Numbered from the stretch's first letter, positions 15,985-23,580 are shown. The stretch is 63,566 nucleotides of DNA from Bacteroidales bacterium (GCA_021738505.1 JAIPBW010000005.1:1-63566); one strand, 5' to 3'. Notes: a model not told the origin generated them from the letters alone. A program made the numbers and translations.

Positions 15985-16524
15985 ATGGAAACATTGCTTT
16001 CAATACTCATCGGTTTTATGATCATAGGTGCTCTCTATGCACTTCATGCCCGTGATCTTTTGTCAGCTTTGATAGCGCAAGGGATTGTGGGTTATGGCCT
16101 GGTTATTTGTTTTCTGAATCTGAGAGCCCCCGACCTGGCCATAGTGCAAATTGTTGTAGAGACAATTACGCTCATCGTGATGGTCGCTGTGGTGTTGAAC
16201 TCCAGCAGGGAGGAGGTCCGGGAAAGCTGGAATCGAAATAAAGTGCTGAATATAATGAGTTCATTGCTTATAATTGGCATCCTGGTTTACGTTTTCGCTA
16301 TTATGATCGGACCTTTGCAACCTTTCGGAGAGCATACTACCCGTATGTCAGAATTTTATACGCAAAACGGGGCGGAAGCAACAGGAAGCGCTAATCTTGT
16401 AACCGGTGTTCTCTTTGACTTCCGGGGTTATGATACCCTGGGAGAAGCTACTATACTGTTTACAGCAGCATTAGGAGTAATAACGATATTACGTTCAAAA
16501 AGTAAAAAGGAATCTACGTCATGA
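15985..16524 (+). CDS. Fused MbhD-MbhE-type membrane subunit
   Basis: This 179-residue, roughly six-segment protein combines two regions that are separate small proteins in archaeal Mbh complexes, or the C-terminal end of MrpA. The first half has the DUF4040 hallmark LRAPDLAIVQIVVE (MbhD). The second half has NLVTGVLFDFRGYDTLGEATILFTAALG (positions about 136-165; MbhE hallmark). The fusion is visible as one uninterrupted frame. It links the antiporter modules and overlaps the MnhB-like gene by 4 nt. Confidence 0.85.
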   Translation: METLLSILIGFMIIGALYALHARDLLSALIAQGIVGYGLVICFLNLRAPDLAIVQIVVETITLIVMVAVVLNSSREEVRESWNRNKVLNIMSSLLIIGILVYVFAIMIGPLQPFGEHTTRMSEFYTQNGAEATGSANLVTGVLFDFRGYDTLGEATILFTAALGVITILRSKSKKESTS

Positions 16525-16958
16525 ACGGAATGAGTCTAATAGTAAAAAAAGTGACCCAACTGATGAGTGGTTTAATCTTCATGTATGGGTTATATATCAT
16601 CACCCACGGCCATCTGACGCCGGGTGGAGGATTTGCAGGCGGAGCCATCGTGGCCGGAGCATTCATTCTGTTAATCCTGGCTTTTGGCAGCAAAGTCATC
16701 AGCTTGCGAACAGAAAAATCGCAAACCTCTATTACGGAAAGCTTAGCGCTTTTGATTGTAATTATTCTGGCAGGTGCTGGCCTTTTCTTCGGAAGCTATG
16801 TCTTTTTCAACAACTACTTGCCTGAAGGCGAGGTTGGAGAGCTTATCAGTGCGGGGGTCATTCCCCTTTACAATATTTTCGTCGGCATGGAAGTTTCCGC
16901 AGCTTTGTTGACGATCTTCTTAGGGTTGGTAATTTATAAAGAGGAGGTTGCATCATGA
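16521..16958 (+). CDS. mnhB: MnhB/MrpB-type antiporter subunit (MbhF-like)
   Basis: This is a small membrane protein (145 residues, four segments) of the MnhB family. The signature HLTPGGGFAGGAIVAGAFILL lies at about 30-50. In Mrp antiporters and Mbh hydrogenases this subunit helps build the sodium path. Overlaps on both sides show it is part of the same transcript as the catalytic genes. Confidence 0.92.
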   Translation: MNGMSLIVKKVTQLMSGLIFMYGLYIITHGHLTPGGGFAGGAIVAGAFILLILAFGSKVISLRTEKSQTSITESLALLIVIILAGAGLFFGSYVFFNNYLPEGEVGELISAGVIPLYNIFVGMEVSAALLTIFLGLVIYKEEVAS

Positions 16959-17293
16959 TGGTTTACATAATGTGTTTCATACTATTCATGGTAGGACTTT
17001 ACGGTGTCTTAACCCGCCGGAACCTTATCAAAATTGTGATTGGATTTTCCATTATGGAATTCAGTTGCTTTCTGTTTCTTGCACTGATAGGATACATCGA
17101 AAACGGCCTGGCGCCGATCCTGAAAGAGGGAATGAAAAATCCCGTGTATGTGGACCCATTGCCCCAGGCTATGGTGCTTACGGCAATTGTTATCGGGCTT
17201 GCCACAACCGCAATGCTACTGGCTATTGCTATCAGAATTTATAAAAAATACGGAACATTCGATATCCGGAAAGTTAACGAACTAAAAGGATAA
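16955..17293 (+). CDS. mnhC: MnhC/MrpC-type subunit, NuoK-like (MbhG-like)
   Basis: This is a three-helix protein (112 residues) of the NuoK/MnhC family. It has the glutamate in the second helix (GFSIMEFSCFLFL) and the C-terminal helix ending DPLPQAMVLTAIVIGLATTAM, a very conserved MnhC signature. It sits between the two antiporter modules in the assembled complex and starts 4 nt inside the mnhB-like gene. Confidence 0.92.
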   Translation: MMVYIMCFILFMVGLYGVLTRRNLIKIVIGFSIMEFSCFLFLALIGYIENGLAPILKEGMKNPVYVDPLPQAMVLTAIVIGLATTAMLLAIAIRIYKKYGTFDIRKVNELKG

Positions 17294-17295
17294 TT

Positions 17296-18834
17296 ATGGA
17301 ATTGACACCTGCTTTATATATCATTGTACCACTTTTGGGAGCCTTTCTGATTCCTGTTATCGGCCATTTCGTCAAAGGCTTTCAAAAAGTCCTTACGGTG
17401 CTGATTACATTATTTCTGGTTGTCTACAATATCTGGTTTTTTGTAACAGGTTTTGATGCACCGGTAGTTACAAAAGTCGGAGGATGGGAAGCTGTTAATG
17501 ATGTACCGATAGCGATCTATCTGGTTTATGACGGACTTAGTGCCTTTATTCTTCTCACTATTTGTCTTATAGCTTTTCTGTCTGCGTTTTATGCTGTAGG
17601 GTATATCAAAAGATTTACGGCCGAAAATAACTTTTATGCACTCTTATGCCTTATGATTGCCGGCATGAATGGAGTTGTACTTTCGGGTGATATTTTCAAT
17701 ATCTATGTGTTTCTGGAGATCGCTGTGATTGCTTCTTATGCGCTGGTAGCTTTTGGCACCGAAAAGCAGGAACTGGAGGCATCTTTCAAGTATCAGGTTC
17801 TGGGTGGTATTGCTTCGATACTAATTCTTTTTGCTGTAGCTCTGCTATACTGGCAAACCCAAACGCTTAATCTGGCAGATATTTCAGTCATTCTTCAGGA
17901 AGGAACACAAACTACTGCTTTGATATTTACCGAAGTGTTACTTATTGTGGGATTCGGGCTTAAAGCAGCCATGATACCTTTTCATGCATGGTTGCCGGAT
18001 GCTCACTCTTCCGCACCATCGCCCATATCCGCCATGCTTTCCGGTGTACTGATTAAGGCAGTAGGTATATATGCCCTGCTCAGACTTTTCTTTAATATTT
18101 TCGTGATAACTTACGAAGTGAGTCTTGTAATAACAATTTTGGGTGCCCTTTCAATGGTTGTAGGTGTTTTGTTAGCTATTGGGCAGTGGGACCTGAAAAG
18201 ATTACTTGCCTATCACAGCATCAGTCAAATGGGATATGTAATTATCGGTGTTGGAATTGGCATGCTGATCATTCAAAGAGATGGAAATATGACAATTGCT
18301 GCTCTGGCTATTGCCGGGGGATTGTTTCATATGATCAATCATGCATTGTTTAAAGGCTTACTGTTCCTTGATGCCGGTGCTATCGAATTTATGGCCGGAA
18401 CACGAAACCTGCGTAACTTAGGGGGGCTTGCCAGATACATGCCGGTAACCTCCTCCACCTCCCTGGGGGCTTCAATGGCTATTTCAGGGATACCTCCATT
18501 TAACGGTTTTTTTAGTAAACTGTTAATCATTATAGCTGCCGTCAGAGGCGAATTTTATCTGCTGGCAGCACTGGCAGTATTCGTGAATTTTGTTACTCTG
18601 GGGTCCTTCATGAAGTTTATGCGTTATGCCTTTTATAACAGTGATAAAAGCAAAGCTAAACTTAAAACTGACCGCTTACCCTTCACAATGAAGTTTTCCA
18701 TGATTACCATGGTAATACTTTGCGTGTTGATGAGTCTGATGATTATCCCTTATTTCAGGGAGATCATGCTTACTCCGGCAGTGGATGTTTTGGTCAATAC
18801 AAGTGAATATGCAACTAAACTAATAGGACTGTAA
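17296..18834 (+). CDS. mnhD: MnhD/MrpD-type antiporter subunit (MbhH-like)
   Basis: This is the second large antiporter-like subunit (512 residues, about 14 helices; NuoM/NuoN fold). Hallmarks are GLKAAMIPFHAWLPDAHSSAPSPISAMLSG with its buried Lys, LKRLLAYHSISQMGYVIIG, and GGLFHMINHALFKGLLFLDAGAI. The length and motifs match MrpD rather than NuoL, in contrast to the 620-residue protein at 14110. Confidence 0.93.
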   Translation: MELTPALYIIVPLLGAFLIPVIGHFVKGFQKVLTVLITLFLVVYNIWFFVTGFDAPVVTKVGGWEAVNDVPIAIYLVYDGLSAFILLTICLIAFLSAFYAVGYIKRFTAENNFYALLCLMIAGMNGVVLSGDIFNIYVFLEIAVIASYALVAFGTEKQELEASFKYQVLGGIASILILFAVALLYWQTQTLNLADISVILQEGTQTTALIFTEVLLIVGFGLKAAMIPFHAWLPDAHSSAPSPISAMLSGVLIKAVGIYALLRLFFNIFVITYEVSLVITILGALSMVVGVLLAIGQWDLKRLLAYHSISQMGYVIIGVGIGMLIIQRDGNMTIAALAIAGGLFHMINHALFKGLLFLDAGAIEFMAGTRNLRNLGGLARYMPVTSSTSLGASMAISGIPPFNGFFSKLLIIIAAVRGEFYLLAALAVFVNFVTLGSFMKFMRYAFYNSDKSKAKLKTDRLPFTMKFSMITMVILCVLMSLMIIPYFREIMLTPAVDVLVNTSEYATKLIGL

Positions 18835-18835
18835 T

Positions 18836-19321
18836 ATGAGATATGTCGTTTATTTCATTATAATACTGATATTTTGGCTGCTGATTACCTTTAGCCTTTC
18901 ATTGAGCAATATAATTGTGGGTGCAGCAGTAGCGCTACTCACTACATTATTGTTTGGAAAGTACAGCCTGGAAAGTAATGTTAAGATCATCCAACCGCAG
19001 CGTTATTTTTGGTTTATCGTGTATCTTTTCATTTTCCTCTGGGAAGTAATAAAGGCAAATTTCGATGTGGCCTATCGTGTTATTCATCCGGCGTTGCCAA
19101 TAAAACCCGGAATAGTAAGAGTGCCTCTGGAGATAAAATCGGATATTGCCCGTACTATGCTTGCCAATTCCATAACTATGACTCCCGGTACAATCACAAT
19201 GGATATTGTTGGCGATGAAATATTTGTCCATTGGATTTATGTCCAATCAGACAATCCCGAAGTATATGCCGAAAAGGTATCCGGTCGATTTGAAAAATAT
19301 ATTAAAAAAATATTTGAATGA
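18836..19321 (+). CDS. mnhE: MnhE/MrpE-type antiporter subunit (MbhA-like)
   Basis: This is an MnhE family protein (161 residues): two to three N-terminal membrane segments (LLITFSLSLSNIIVGAAVA) and a cytoplasmic C-terminal domain with the conserved TLLANSITMTPGT-like sequence (here TMLANSITMTPGTITMDI). In Pyrococcus Mbh the E, F, G subunits come first in the operon; here they come after MnhD, as in bacterial Mrp operons. Confidence 0.92.
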   Translation: MRYVVYFIIILIFWLLITFSLSLSNIIVGAAVALLTTLLFGKYSLESNVKIIQPQRYFWFIVYLFIFLWEVIKANFDVAYRVIHPALPIKPGIVRVPLEIKSDIARTMLANSITMTPGTITMDIVGDEIFVHWIYVQSDNPEVYAEKVSGRFEKYIKKIFE

Positions 19322-19578
19322 TGTTAGAAATACTACTGTACATACAAATCGCGCTATGCGCATTTTGTCTTTACCGGATTATCCGCGGGCCAACAGTGGC
19401 CGACCGGATGGTAGGTATTGATATTTTTGGAATTCTGGTCGTTGGGATATGTGCTATTCTTGCAATCCTTACAGACCGTATGTTCCTGATAGATATTGGC
19501 ATTGCCTGGATTATACTTAGTTTTATCGGAACACTAACATTAGCAAAATATCTAAGTGGTAAAAAATTAAACGAATAA
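19318..19578 (+). CDS. mnhF: MnhF/MrpF-type antiporter subunit (MbhB-like)
   Basis: This is a three-helix protein of 86 residues with the family hallmark RGPTVADRMVGIDIFG (about 22-37) between helices 1 and 2 and LIDIGIAWIILSFIGTLTLAKYL in helix 3. It overlaps mnhE by 4 nt and is followed by mnhG after 1 nt, which are the usual Mrp partners. Confidence 0.92.
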   Translation: MMLEILLYIQIALCAFCLYRIIRGPTVADRMVGIDIFGILVVGICAILAILTDRMFLIDIGIAWIILSFIGTLTLAKYLSGKKLNE

Positions 19579-19579
19579 T

Positions 19580-19897
19580 ATGATTAGCTCAATTATTATA
19601 ACAATCGGAATTCTATTTAATTTGCTGGGATGCCTGGGACTCATTCGTTTTCCGGATGTTTACAACAGACTACAATCAGCTACTAAGTGCGTAACGCTGG
19701 GAACGTGCAGTATATTACTGGGTGTACTTATCCATTATGGATTTGTAGAAATTGGTGTAAAAGCACTTCTATCAATTCCATTGCTGTTCTTTTCGGCTAC
19801 CGTAGGAGCTCACGCTTTAGTCAAAGGTTCCTATAAAGCCGGGATCAAACTTGGTGACAAAAGTGTTAAAGATGATTATAAGGAGGAAGTAAGATGA
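19580..19897 (+). CDS. mnhG: MnhG/MrpG-type antiporter subunit (MbhC-like)
   Basis: This is a three-helix protein of 105 residues with the MnhG signature LLGCLGLIRFPDVYNRLQSATKCVTLG (residues 15-41) and a C-terminal helix ending SATVGAHALVKGSYKAGI. It completes the MnhB-G set. The stop codon is followed by a 48-nt gap containing two very short ATG-initiated frames, the longest spacing inside the operon. Confidence 0.92.
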   Translation: MISSIIITIGILFNLLGCLGLIRFPDVYNRLQSATKCVTLGTCSILLGVLIHYGFVEIGVKALLSIPLLFFSATVGAHALVKGSYKAGIKLGDKSVKDDYKEEVR

Positions 19898-19945
19898 ACC
19901 GAGCCATGACAAAACTTTAACAAACACACGCATGATTAAAAAAAA

Positions 19946-20647
19946 ATGAAAAGTGTATCGTTGAAAGATGATGTGTCATGGCGAGCTCCATCTGACCTAT
20001 TTAATAAAAATTGTAAACAGATGAAATATCCAAAGATACGGGAATTAAAAGAAGCAGTTATTTCGTTATTCTCTGCTCCCTACACAACACAATTTCCAAA
20101 AGAGCCTCATAAACCCTACGAGGGCTTTCGGGGAAAACCCGTAGTTAATAATGAAAAATGTGTAGGTTGTCTGACATGTTCCAACGTATGTCCACCCTAT
20201 GCAATTACGGTTCAAGACGATAAAGACCGAGGAATCCGAACGATTACCAGGGATTATGGCAAATGCATATTTTGTGGATTATGTGAACGGTATTGTATTA
20301 CCGATGAAGGGGTTAAGCTGTCGGATGAAATTTATGACCTTTCTGTCTTTGACAGAAATACGGAAGAAACTATTGAAAAACAGGAAAAAGAATTGTTATT
20401 ATGTGAAAATTGCCATGCTATAATCACAACGAAAGAACATCTGCAGTTTCTACATAAGAAATTGGGACCTAAAGCATATGTTAACACGGTTGGTTTGAAT
20501 GTCTTTAATCAAAATATCAAGCCGGATGGCAGGGAAGAAACTAAAACCCGGATTATTGACGACTTACAACGGAAAGATACATTTAACATACTATGCCCTA
20601 ACTGCTTGCACAAAATACAACTTAAAAATTTGTTGCCGGATGAATAA
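19946..20647 (+). CDS. Hydrogenase ferredoxin subunit, NuoI/MbhN-like, with extra Cys pairs
   Basis: This is an 8Fe-type subunit (233 residues). Cys72/75/78/82 (CVGCLTCSNVC) and Cys107/110/113/117 (CIFCGLCERYC) bind two [4Fe-4S] clusters, as in NuoI/HycF/MbhN, which pass electrons toward the small subunit. Unlike the roughly 140-residue MbhN, it has a further 115 residues with Cys153/156 (CENCH) and Cys217/220 (CPNC), a probable rubredoxin-like or zinc knuckle. The first ATG (19946) adds 26 residues; Met27 (20024, MKYPKIRELKEAV) starts at the conserved region and is a good alternative. Confidence 0.85.
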   Translation: MKSVSLKDDVSWRAPSDLFNKNCKQMKYPKIRELKEAVISLFSAPYTTQFPKEPHKPYEGFRGKPVVNNEKCVGCLTCSNVCPPYAITVQDDKDRGIRTITRDYGKCIFCGLCERYCITDEGVKLSDEIYDLSVFDRNTEETIEKQEKELLLCENCHAIITTKEHLQFLHKKLGPKAYVNTVGLNVFNQNIKPDGREETKTRIIDDLQRKDTFNILCPNCLHKIQLKNLLPDE

Positions 20648-21122
20648 ATTTATTCATAATATAAACGAGATTGATTTTGAAAACTCACTTTTTGTGGGAA
20701 TGGGAAATCGTATCAAAAGCGATGACGGGGTTGGAATATATATAAGCAAAGAACTTGAAAAAGAGAAAAACCTGAATGTTATTATTGCAGAAAACAGCAT
20801 TGAGAATTATTTAGGCAAAATAAACAAACAAAATGCTCATAGAATTATATTTATTGATGCTGTAGATTTTGGGGAGAGACCGGGATACAGCCATTTTCTC
20901 CAGGTGGATGAATTAACAGATACCACAACCAATACACATAATCTGTCACTTCATACCATATCCCGGTTTATACAGTCTCCTCTCAAATGGATCATTGGGA
21001 TACAAGCCTCAGATGTTTCATTTGGAATTGGACTTTCACAACAAGTAAAAAAAACTGCAGATAAAATCGTTAAACTCTTAAAAAATAACTCAATAACAAA
21101 CCATAAAACACTTGAATTATGA
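20640..21122 (+). CDS. Hydrogenase maturation protease, HycI/HybD family
   Basis: This endopeptidase removes the C-terminal tail of the large subunit after nickel insertion. It has 160 residues. The family pattern is clear: FVGMGNRIKSDDGVG (about 18-32, GxGN...DDG), AENSIENY, the nickel-probing Asp in FIDAVDFG and a His in NTHNLSLHTIS. I place the start at the ATG that overlaps the upstream gene by 8 nt, giving a normal N-terminus directly before the first strand. The large subunit in this operon has a 35-residue tail, its presumed substrate. Confidence 0.85.
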   Translation: MNKFIHNINEIDFENSLFVGMGNRIKSDDGVGIYISKELEKEKNLNVIIAENSIENYLGKINKQNAHRIIFIDAVDFGERPGYSHFLQVDELTDTTTNTHNLSLHTISRFIQSPLKWIIGIQASDVSFGIGLSQQVKKTADKIVKLLKNNSITNHKTLEL

Positions 21123-21523
21123 AAGACTATTTTTGTCCAGTTTGCCGTTCACAACTGAGGATCGATGATCAGATTGTATTATCGGCGAAGAGCCCCAAAA
21201 ATGAACAAGGGCTGATTTTCCTCAGTGCAAAGATTGGAGATTATTCCAAAAAAACGCATCCTGATTTTGAAATTCGGGAAGGAGAAGAGTACAAATTCTA
21301 CTGTTCAGTTTGCCATGCACAGCTAAATGATGAGGAAAAGCCAAACATGGTAAAGATAAAATTGGAAGAAGAGGGAACCATTTATGATTGTTATTTTTCC
21401 AATATTGCCGGAGAGGAAGTAACTTTTAAGGTTCGCGGGGAAGAGGTAGAAGAGTATGGATTTCATAAAGAACGCCGAAGGAAATACTTTGATGTGCCGG
21501 ATGAGTATAAAAAATATTTATAA
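21119..21523 (+). CDS. Unrecognised protein with two CxxC pairs, hydrogenase operon
   Basis: This encodes 134 residues. I do not recognise the family. It has a Cys6-x2-Cys9 pair (FCPVCRSQL), a Cys62-x2-Cys65 pair (FYCSVCHAQLN) and a lone Cys91. The duplicated C-x-V-C-x(2-3)-Q-L pattern suggests one zinc ribbon in which the two halves are separated by a charged beta-rich insertion. The C-terminus is very charged (HKERRRKYFDVPDEYKKYL). It overlaps the protease gene by 4 nt and ends 2 nt before the permease gene, so a role in nickel or cofactor handling, or as an assembly factor, is a reasonable inference. Confidence 0.75.
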   Translation: MKDYFCPVCRSQLRIDDQIVLSAKSPKNEQGLIFLSAKIGDYSKKTHPDFEIREGEEYKFYCSVCHAQLNDEEKPNMVKIKLEEEGTIYDCYFSNIAGEEVTFKVRGEEVEEYGFHKERRRKYFDVPDEYKKYL

Positions 21524-21525
21524 TT

Positions 21526-22209
21526 ATGCTCGACGGACAATTTATAATGTTGATCGGAACAGCAGCAAGCCTGGGATTTTTACACACCATATTGGGCCCG
21601 GACCATTACATTCCGTTTTTGGCTATCTCCCGGGCTCGTGGCTGGAGTGTCAGAAAAACAGTTTGGATAACAGGGATATGTGGACTAGCACATGTGGGCA
21701 GCTCCGTCGTAATCGGTATTATTGGATTACGTCTTAGCTACCGGCTTACCAACCTGGAAGCTTTTGAAGCATTTCGGGGTACCATTACAGCCTGGCTCAT
21801 TATAGCATTTGGACTGGCTTACATGGCATGGGGCATTAAACGTGCCGTTGTTAAAAGAAACAAAAAAAAGGTGATGGAGAACCTTGAAGATCCATCAGCA
21901 CACCAGACTAGCAAAAAGTCTTACAAACAGTTGGTGCCCTGGATGCTTTTTATTGTTTTTCTGTTTGGTCCATGTGAACCTTTAATACCAATACTAATGT
22001 TTCCCGCTGCTAACATAAATACTATAAGTATTGTGCTGGTTGCCGGTGTCTTTGGTTTGGTTACCATTGCAACTATGATAACATTAGTTGTATTGCCTTT
22101 ATACGGAGTTCAAAAAGTGAAAATTCCGGGTCTGCAGATTTATGGCCATGCTTTGGCAGGTAGTCTGATTTTGCTGTGTGGCATCGGAATACAATTCCTG
22201 GGATTGTAA
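21526..22209 (+). CDS. NicO/UreH-like putative nickel permease
   Basis: This is a six-helix membrane protein (227 residues). The first helix carries GFLHTILGPDHYIPF (His20, Asp26, His27), comparable with the HX4-5DH metal-selectivity motif of HupE/UreJ/UreH nickel permeases. A second conserved helix begins LFGPCEPLIPILMFPA, a pattern also seen in UreH/DsbD-like transporters. A hydrophilic loop in the middle (about 120-140) links two three-helix halves. As last gene of the hydrogenase operon it most likely supplies nickel; a sulfite-exporter or DsbD-like role cannot be excluded from sequence alone. Confidence 0.7.
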   Translation: MLDGQFIMLIGTAASLGFLHTILGPDHYIPFLAISRARGWSVRKTVWITGICGLAHVGSSVVIGIIGLRLSYRLTNLEAFEAFRGTITAWLIIAFGLAYMAWGIKRAVVKRNKKKVMENLEDPSAHQTSKKSYKQLVPWMLFIVFLFGPCEPLIPILMFPAANINTISIVLVAGVFGLVTIATMITLVVLPLYGVQKVKIPGLQIYGHALAGSLILLCGIGIQFLGL

Positions 22210-22347
22210 AAACAGGTATTCATTAACAGGATTAAAGAAAGACAGGCCGTATTTGGTTGATGTACTTGTCATTCTTTGAATATGGGTAAGCTGTTTTATA
22301 TGTATAGATTTTATTAAGCCGGTGATATTTCGGCGATAACCTGTATT

Positions 22348-22420
22348 AAGGGGTTTTAGAATTTGTGCTGATTTACGTGCAATTATCACTCAGTCACAGA
22401 TAAGACCCCTTTCTTTAATT
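22348..22420 (+). terminator. Long structured hairpin after hydrogenase operon
   Basis: AAGGGGTTTTA (22348-22358) pairs with TAAGACCCCTT (22401-22411) with one G-U pair that exists only in the plus-strand RNA. Inside, TGTGCTGA pairs with TCAG-T-CACA (one bulge). A T-rich stretch (TTTCTTTAATTCTTT) follows. It lies 139 nt past the permease stop and 90 nt before the next gene, so it may be the operon's terminator or a 3' stabilising structure. Nothing else is recognised in 22210-22510. Confidence 0.4.
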
Positions 22421-22510
22421 CTTTCCTGAAATTCTTTTTTCAGAATCATTTTTCCTTCTTACTTTTATGCCCTCAAAAATACAAACCGATTTAGTGAAAA
22501 CGAAAATATT

Positions 22511-23458
22511 ATGGAAAAAATACTCATCACCGGAGCTTGCGGTCAGATAGGCACAGACCTGACTTTTGAGCTCAGAGAACGATATGGAAATGACAATGTG
22601 GTAGCCACGGATATCAAAGAGCCGGACTCAGAAATAAAGGAAAGCGGTCCTTTTGAAATCCTGGATGTGATGGATGCCGAAAAGATGCATTCGCTGGTAA
22701 AGAAATACAATATCACACAGATTTATCATTTGGCAGCGCTTTTATCCGGAACAGCAGAAAAGATGCCGTTGAAAGCGTGGGATATCAACATGCAAAGCCT
22801 GATGAACGTGCTGGAACTGGGGCGCACAGAAAAGCTGAACCGAATTTTCTGGCCCAGCTCTATCGCTGTCTTCGGACCATCCACGCCGAAGCAAAACACT
22901 CCGCAAACCTGCGTGATGGACCCTAACACGGTGTATGGTATCAGCAAACTCGCCGGGGAACGCTGGGTGCAGTATTATTATGAAAAATATGGTGTGGATA
23001 CTCGATCCATTCGTTATCCGGGCCTTATCAGCTATAAAGCAGAGCCCGGCGGCGGCACCACCGATTATGCTGTGGAAATTTTCTATGAAGCTATCCGCAA
23101 AGGAGAGTATACCTGCTTTTTGAAAGAAGATGCTGCCCTGCCCATGCAATTTATGCCGGATGCTATCAAAGCTACTATTGACTTGATGGAAGCCGACAGC
23201 ACAAAACTATCGATTCGCTCCAGCTATAATGTGGCCGGTATTAGTTTTACACCTGAAGAGATTGTAGCTGAAATCAAAAAGCAAATGCCGGAGCTCAAAG
23301 TTGACTACGAACCCGACTTCCGCCAGGATATCGCCGATAGCTGGCCCGGTAGCATTGACGACACCGTAGCCCGCGAAGATTGGGGACTGAAAAATGAATA
23401 CGACCTGCAGCGTATGACGAAAGTGATGCTCGAAGAAATCGGGAAGAAGCTGAAGTAA
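22511..23458 (+). CDS. NAD-dependent epimerase family L-threonine 3-dehydrogenase
   Basis: This is an extended short-chain dehydrogenase (315 residues). The nucleotide-binding motif ITGACGQIG is at 6-14, the catalytic Tyr-x3-Lys is in VYGISKLAGE, and the substrate-loop RYPGLISYKAEPGGGTTDYAVEIFY is characteristic of the UDP-galactose-epimerase-like L-threonine dehydrogenases of Bacteroidota and others. It oxidises threonine to 2-amino-3-ketobutyrate with NAD+. It is a single-gene unit ending in a strong terminator. Confidence 0.88.
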   Translation: MEKILITGACGQIGTDLTFELRERYGNDNVVATDIKEPDSEIKESGPFEILDVMDAEKMHSLVKKYNITQIYHLAALLSGTAEKMPLKAWDINMQSLMNVLELGRTEKLNRIFWPSSIAVFGPSTPKQNTPQTCVMDPNTVYGISKLAGERWVQYYYEKYGVDTRSIRYPGLISYKAEPGGGTTDYAVEIFYEAIRKGEYTCFLKEDAALPMQFMPDAIKATIDLMEADSTKLSIRSSYNVAGISFTPEEIVAEIKKQMPELKVDYEPDFRQDIADSWPGSIDDTVAREDWGLKNEYDLQRMTKVMLEEIGKKLK

Positions 23459-23469
23459 TACATAAGGAA

Positions 23470-23488
23470 CCTGCATCTTTTGTGCAGG
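23470..23488 (+). repeat. Small hairpin after threonine dehydrogenase gene
   Basis: CCTGCA (23470-23475) and TGCAGG (23483-23488) form a perfect 6-bp stem with a 7-nt loop just after the stop codon. There is no T-tract, so it is probably an accessory 3' stem in front of the main terminator. Confidence 0.35.
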
Positions 23489-23512
23489 ATAAAATACCTT
23501 CCAAAAATTCAA

Positions 23513-23580
23513 CCCTGACAAGGTTTTTGCTTAAAAGAGGAAACTACTGCTTATTTTGAGCTTACCTTGTCAGGGTTTTT
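23513..23580 (+). terminator. Rho-independent terminator
   Basis: The perfect 12-bp inverted repeat CCCTGACAAGGT (23513-23524)/ACCTTGTCAGGG (23564-23575) is followed directly by TTTTT. The loop of about 39 nt is itself partly self-complementary (TTAAAA/TTATTTTGA). It ends the dehydrogenase transcript and may also act on transcripts from the convergent gene at 23735. Confidence 0.8.

Noticed and set aside
19893-19945. Very short ATG-initiated frames between mnhG and the ferredoxin gene
   Set aside because: Nine and five codons only; most likely chance, although they could reduce translation of the next gene.
22210-22510. tRNA or IS remnant in the gap after the permease gene
   Set aside because: No tRNA-like arms and no transposase-like coding; only the hairpin reported above is seen.
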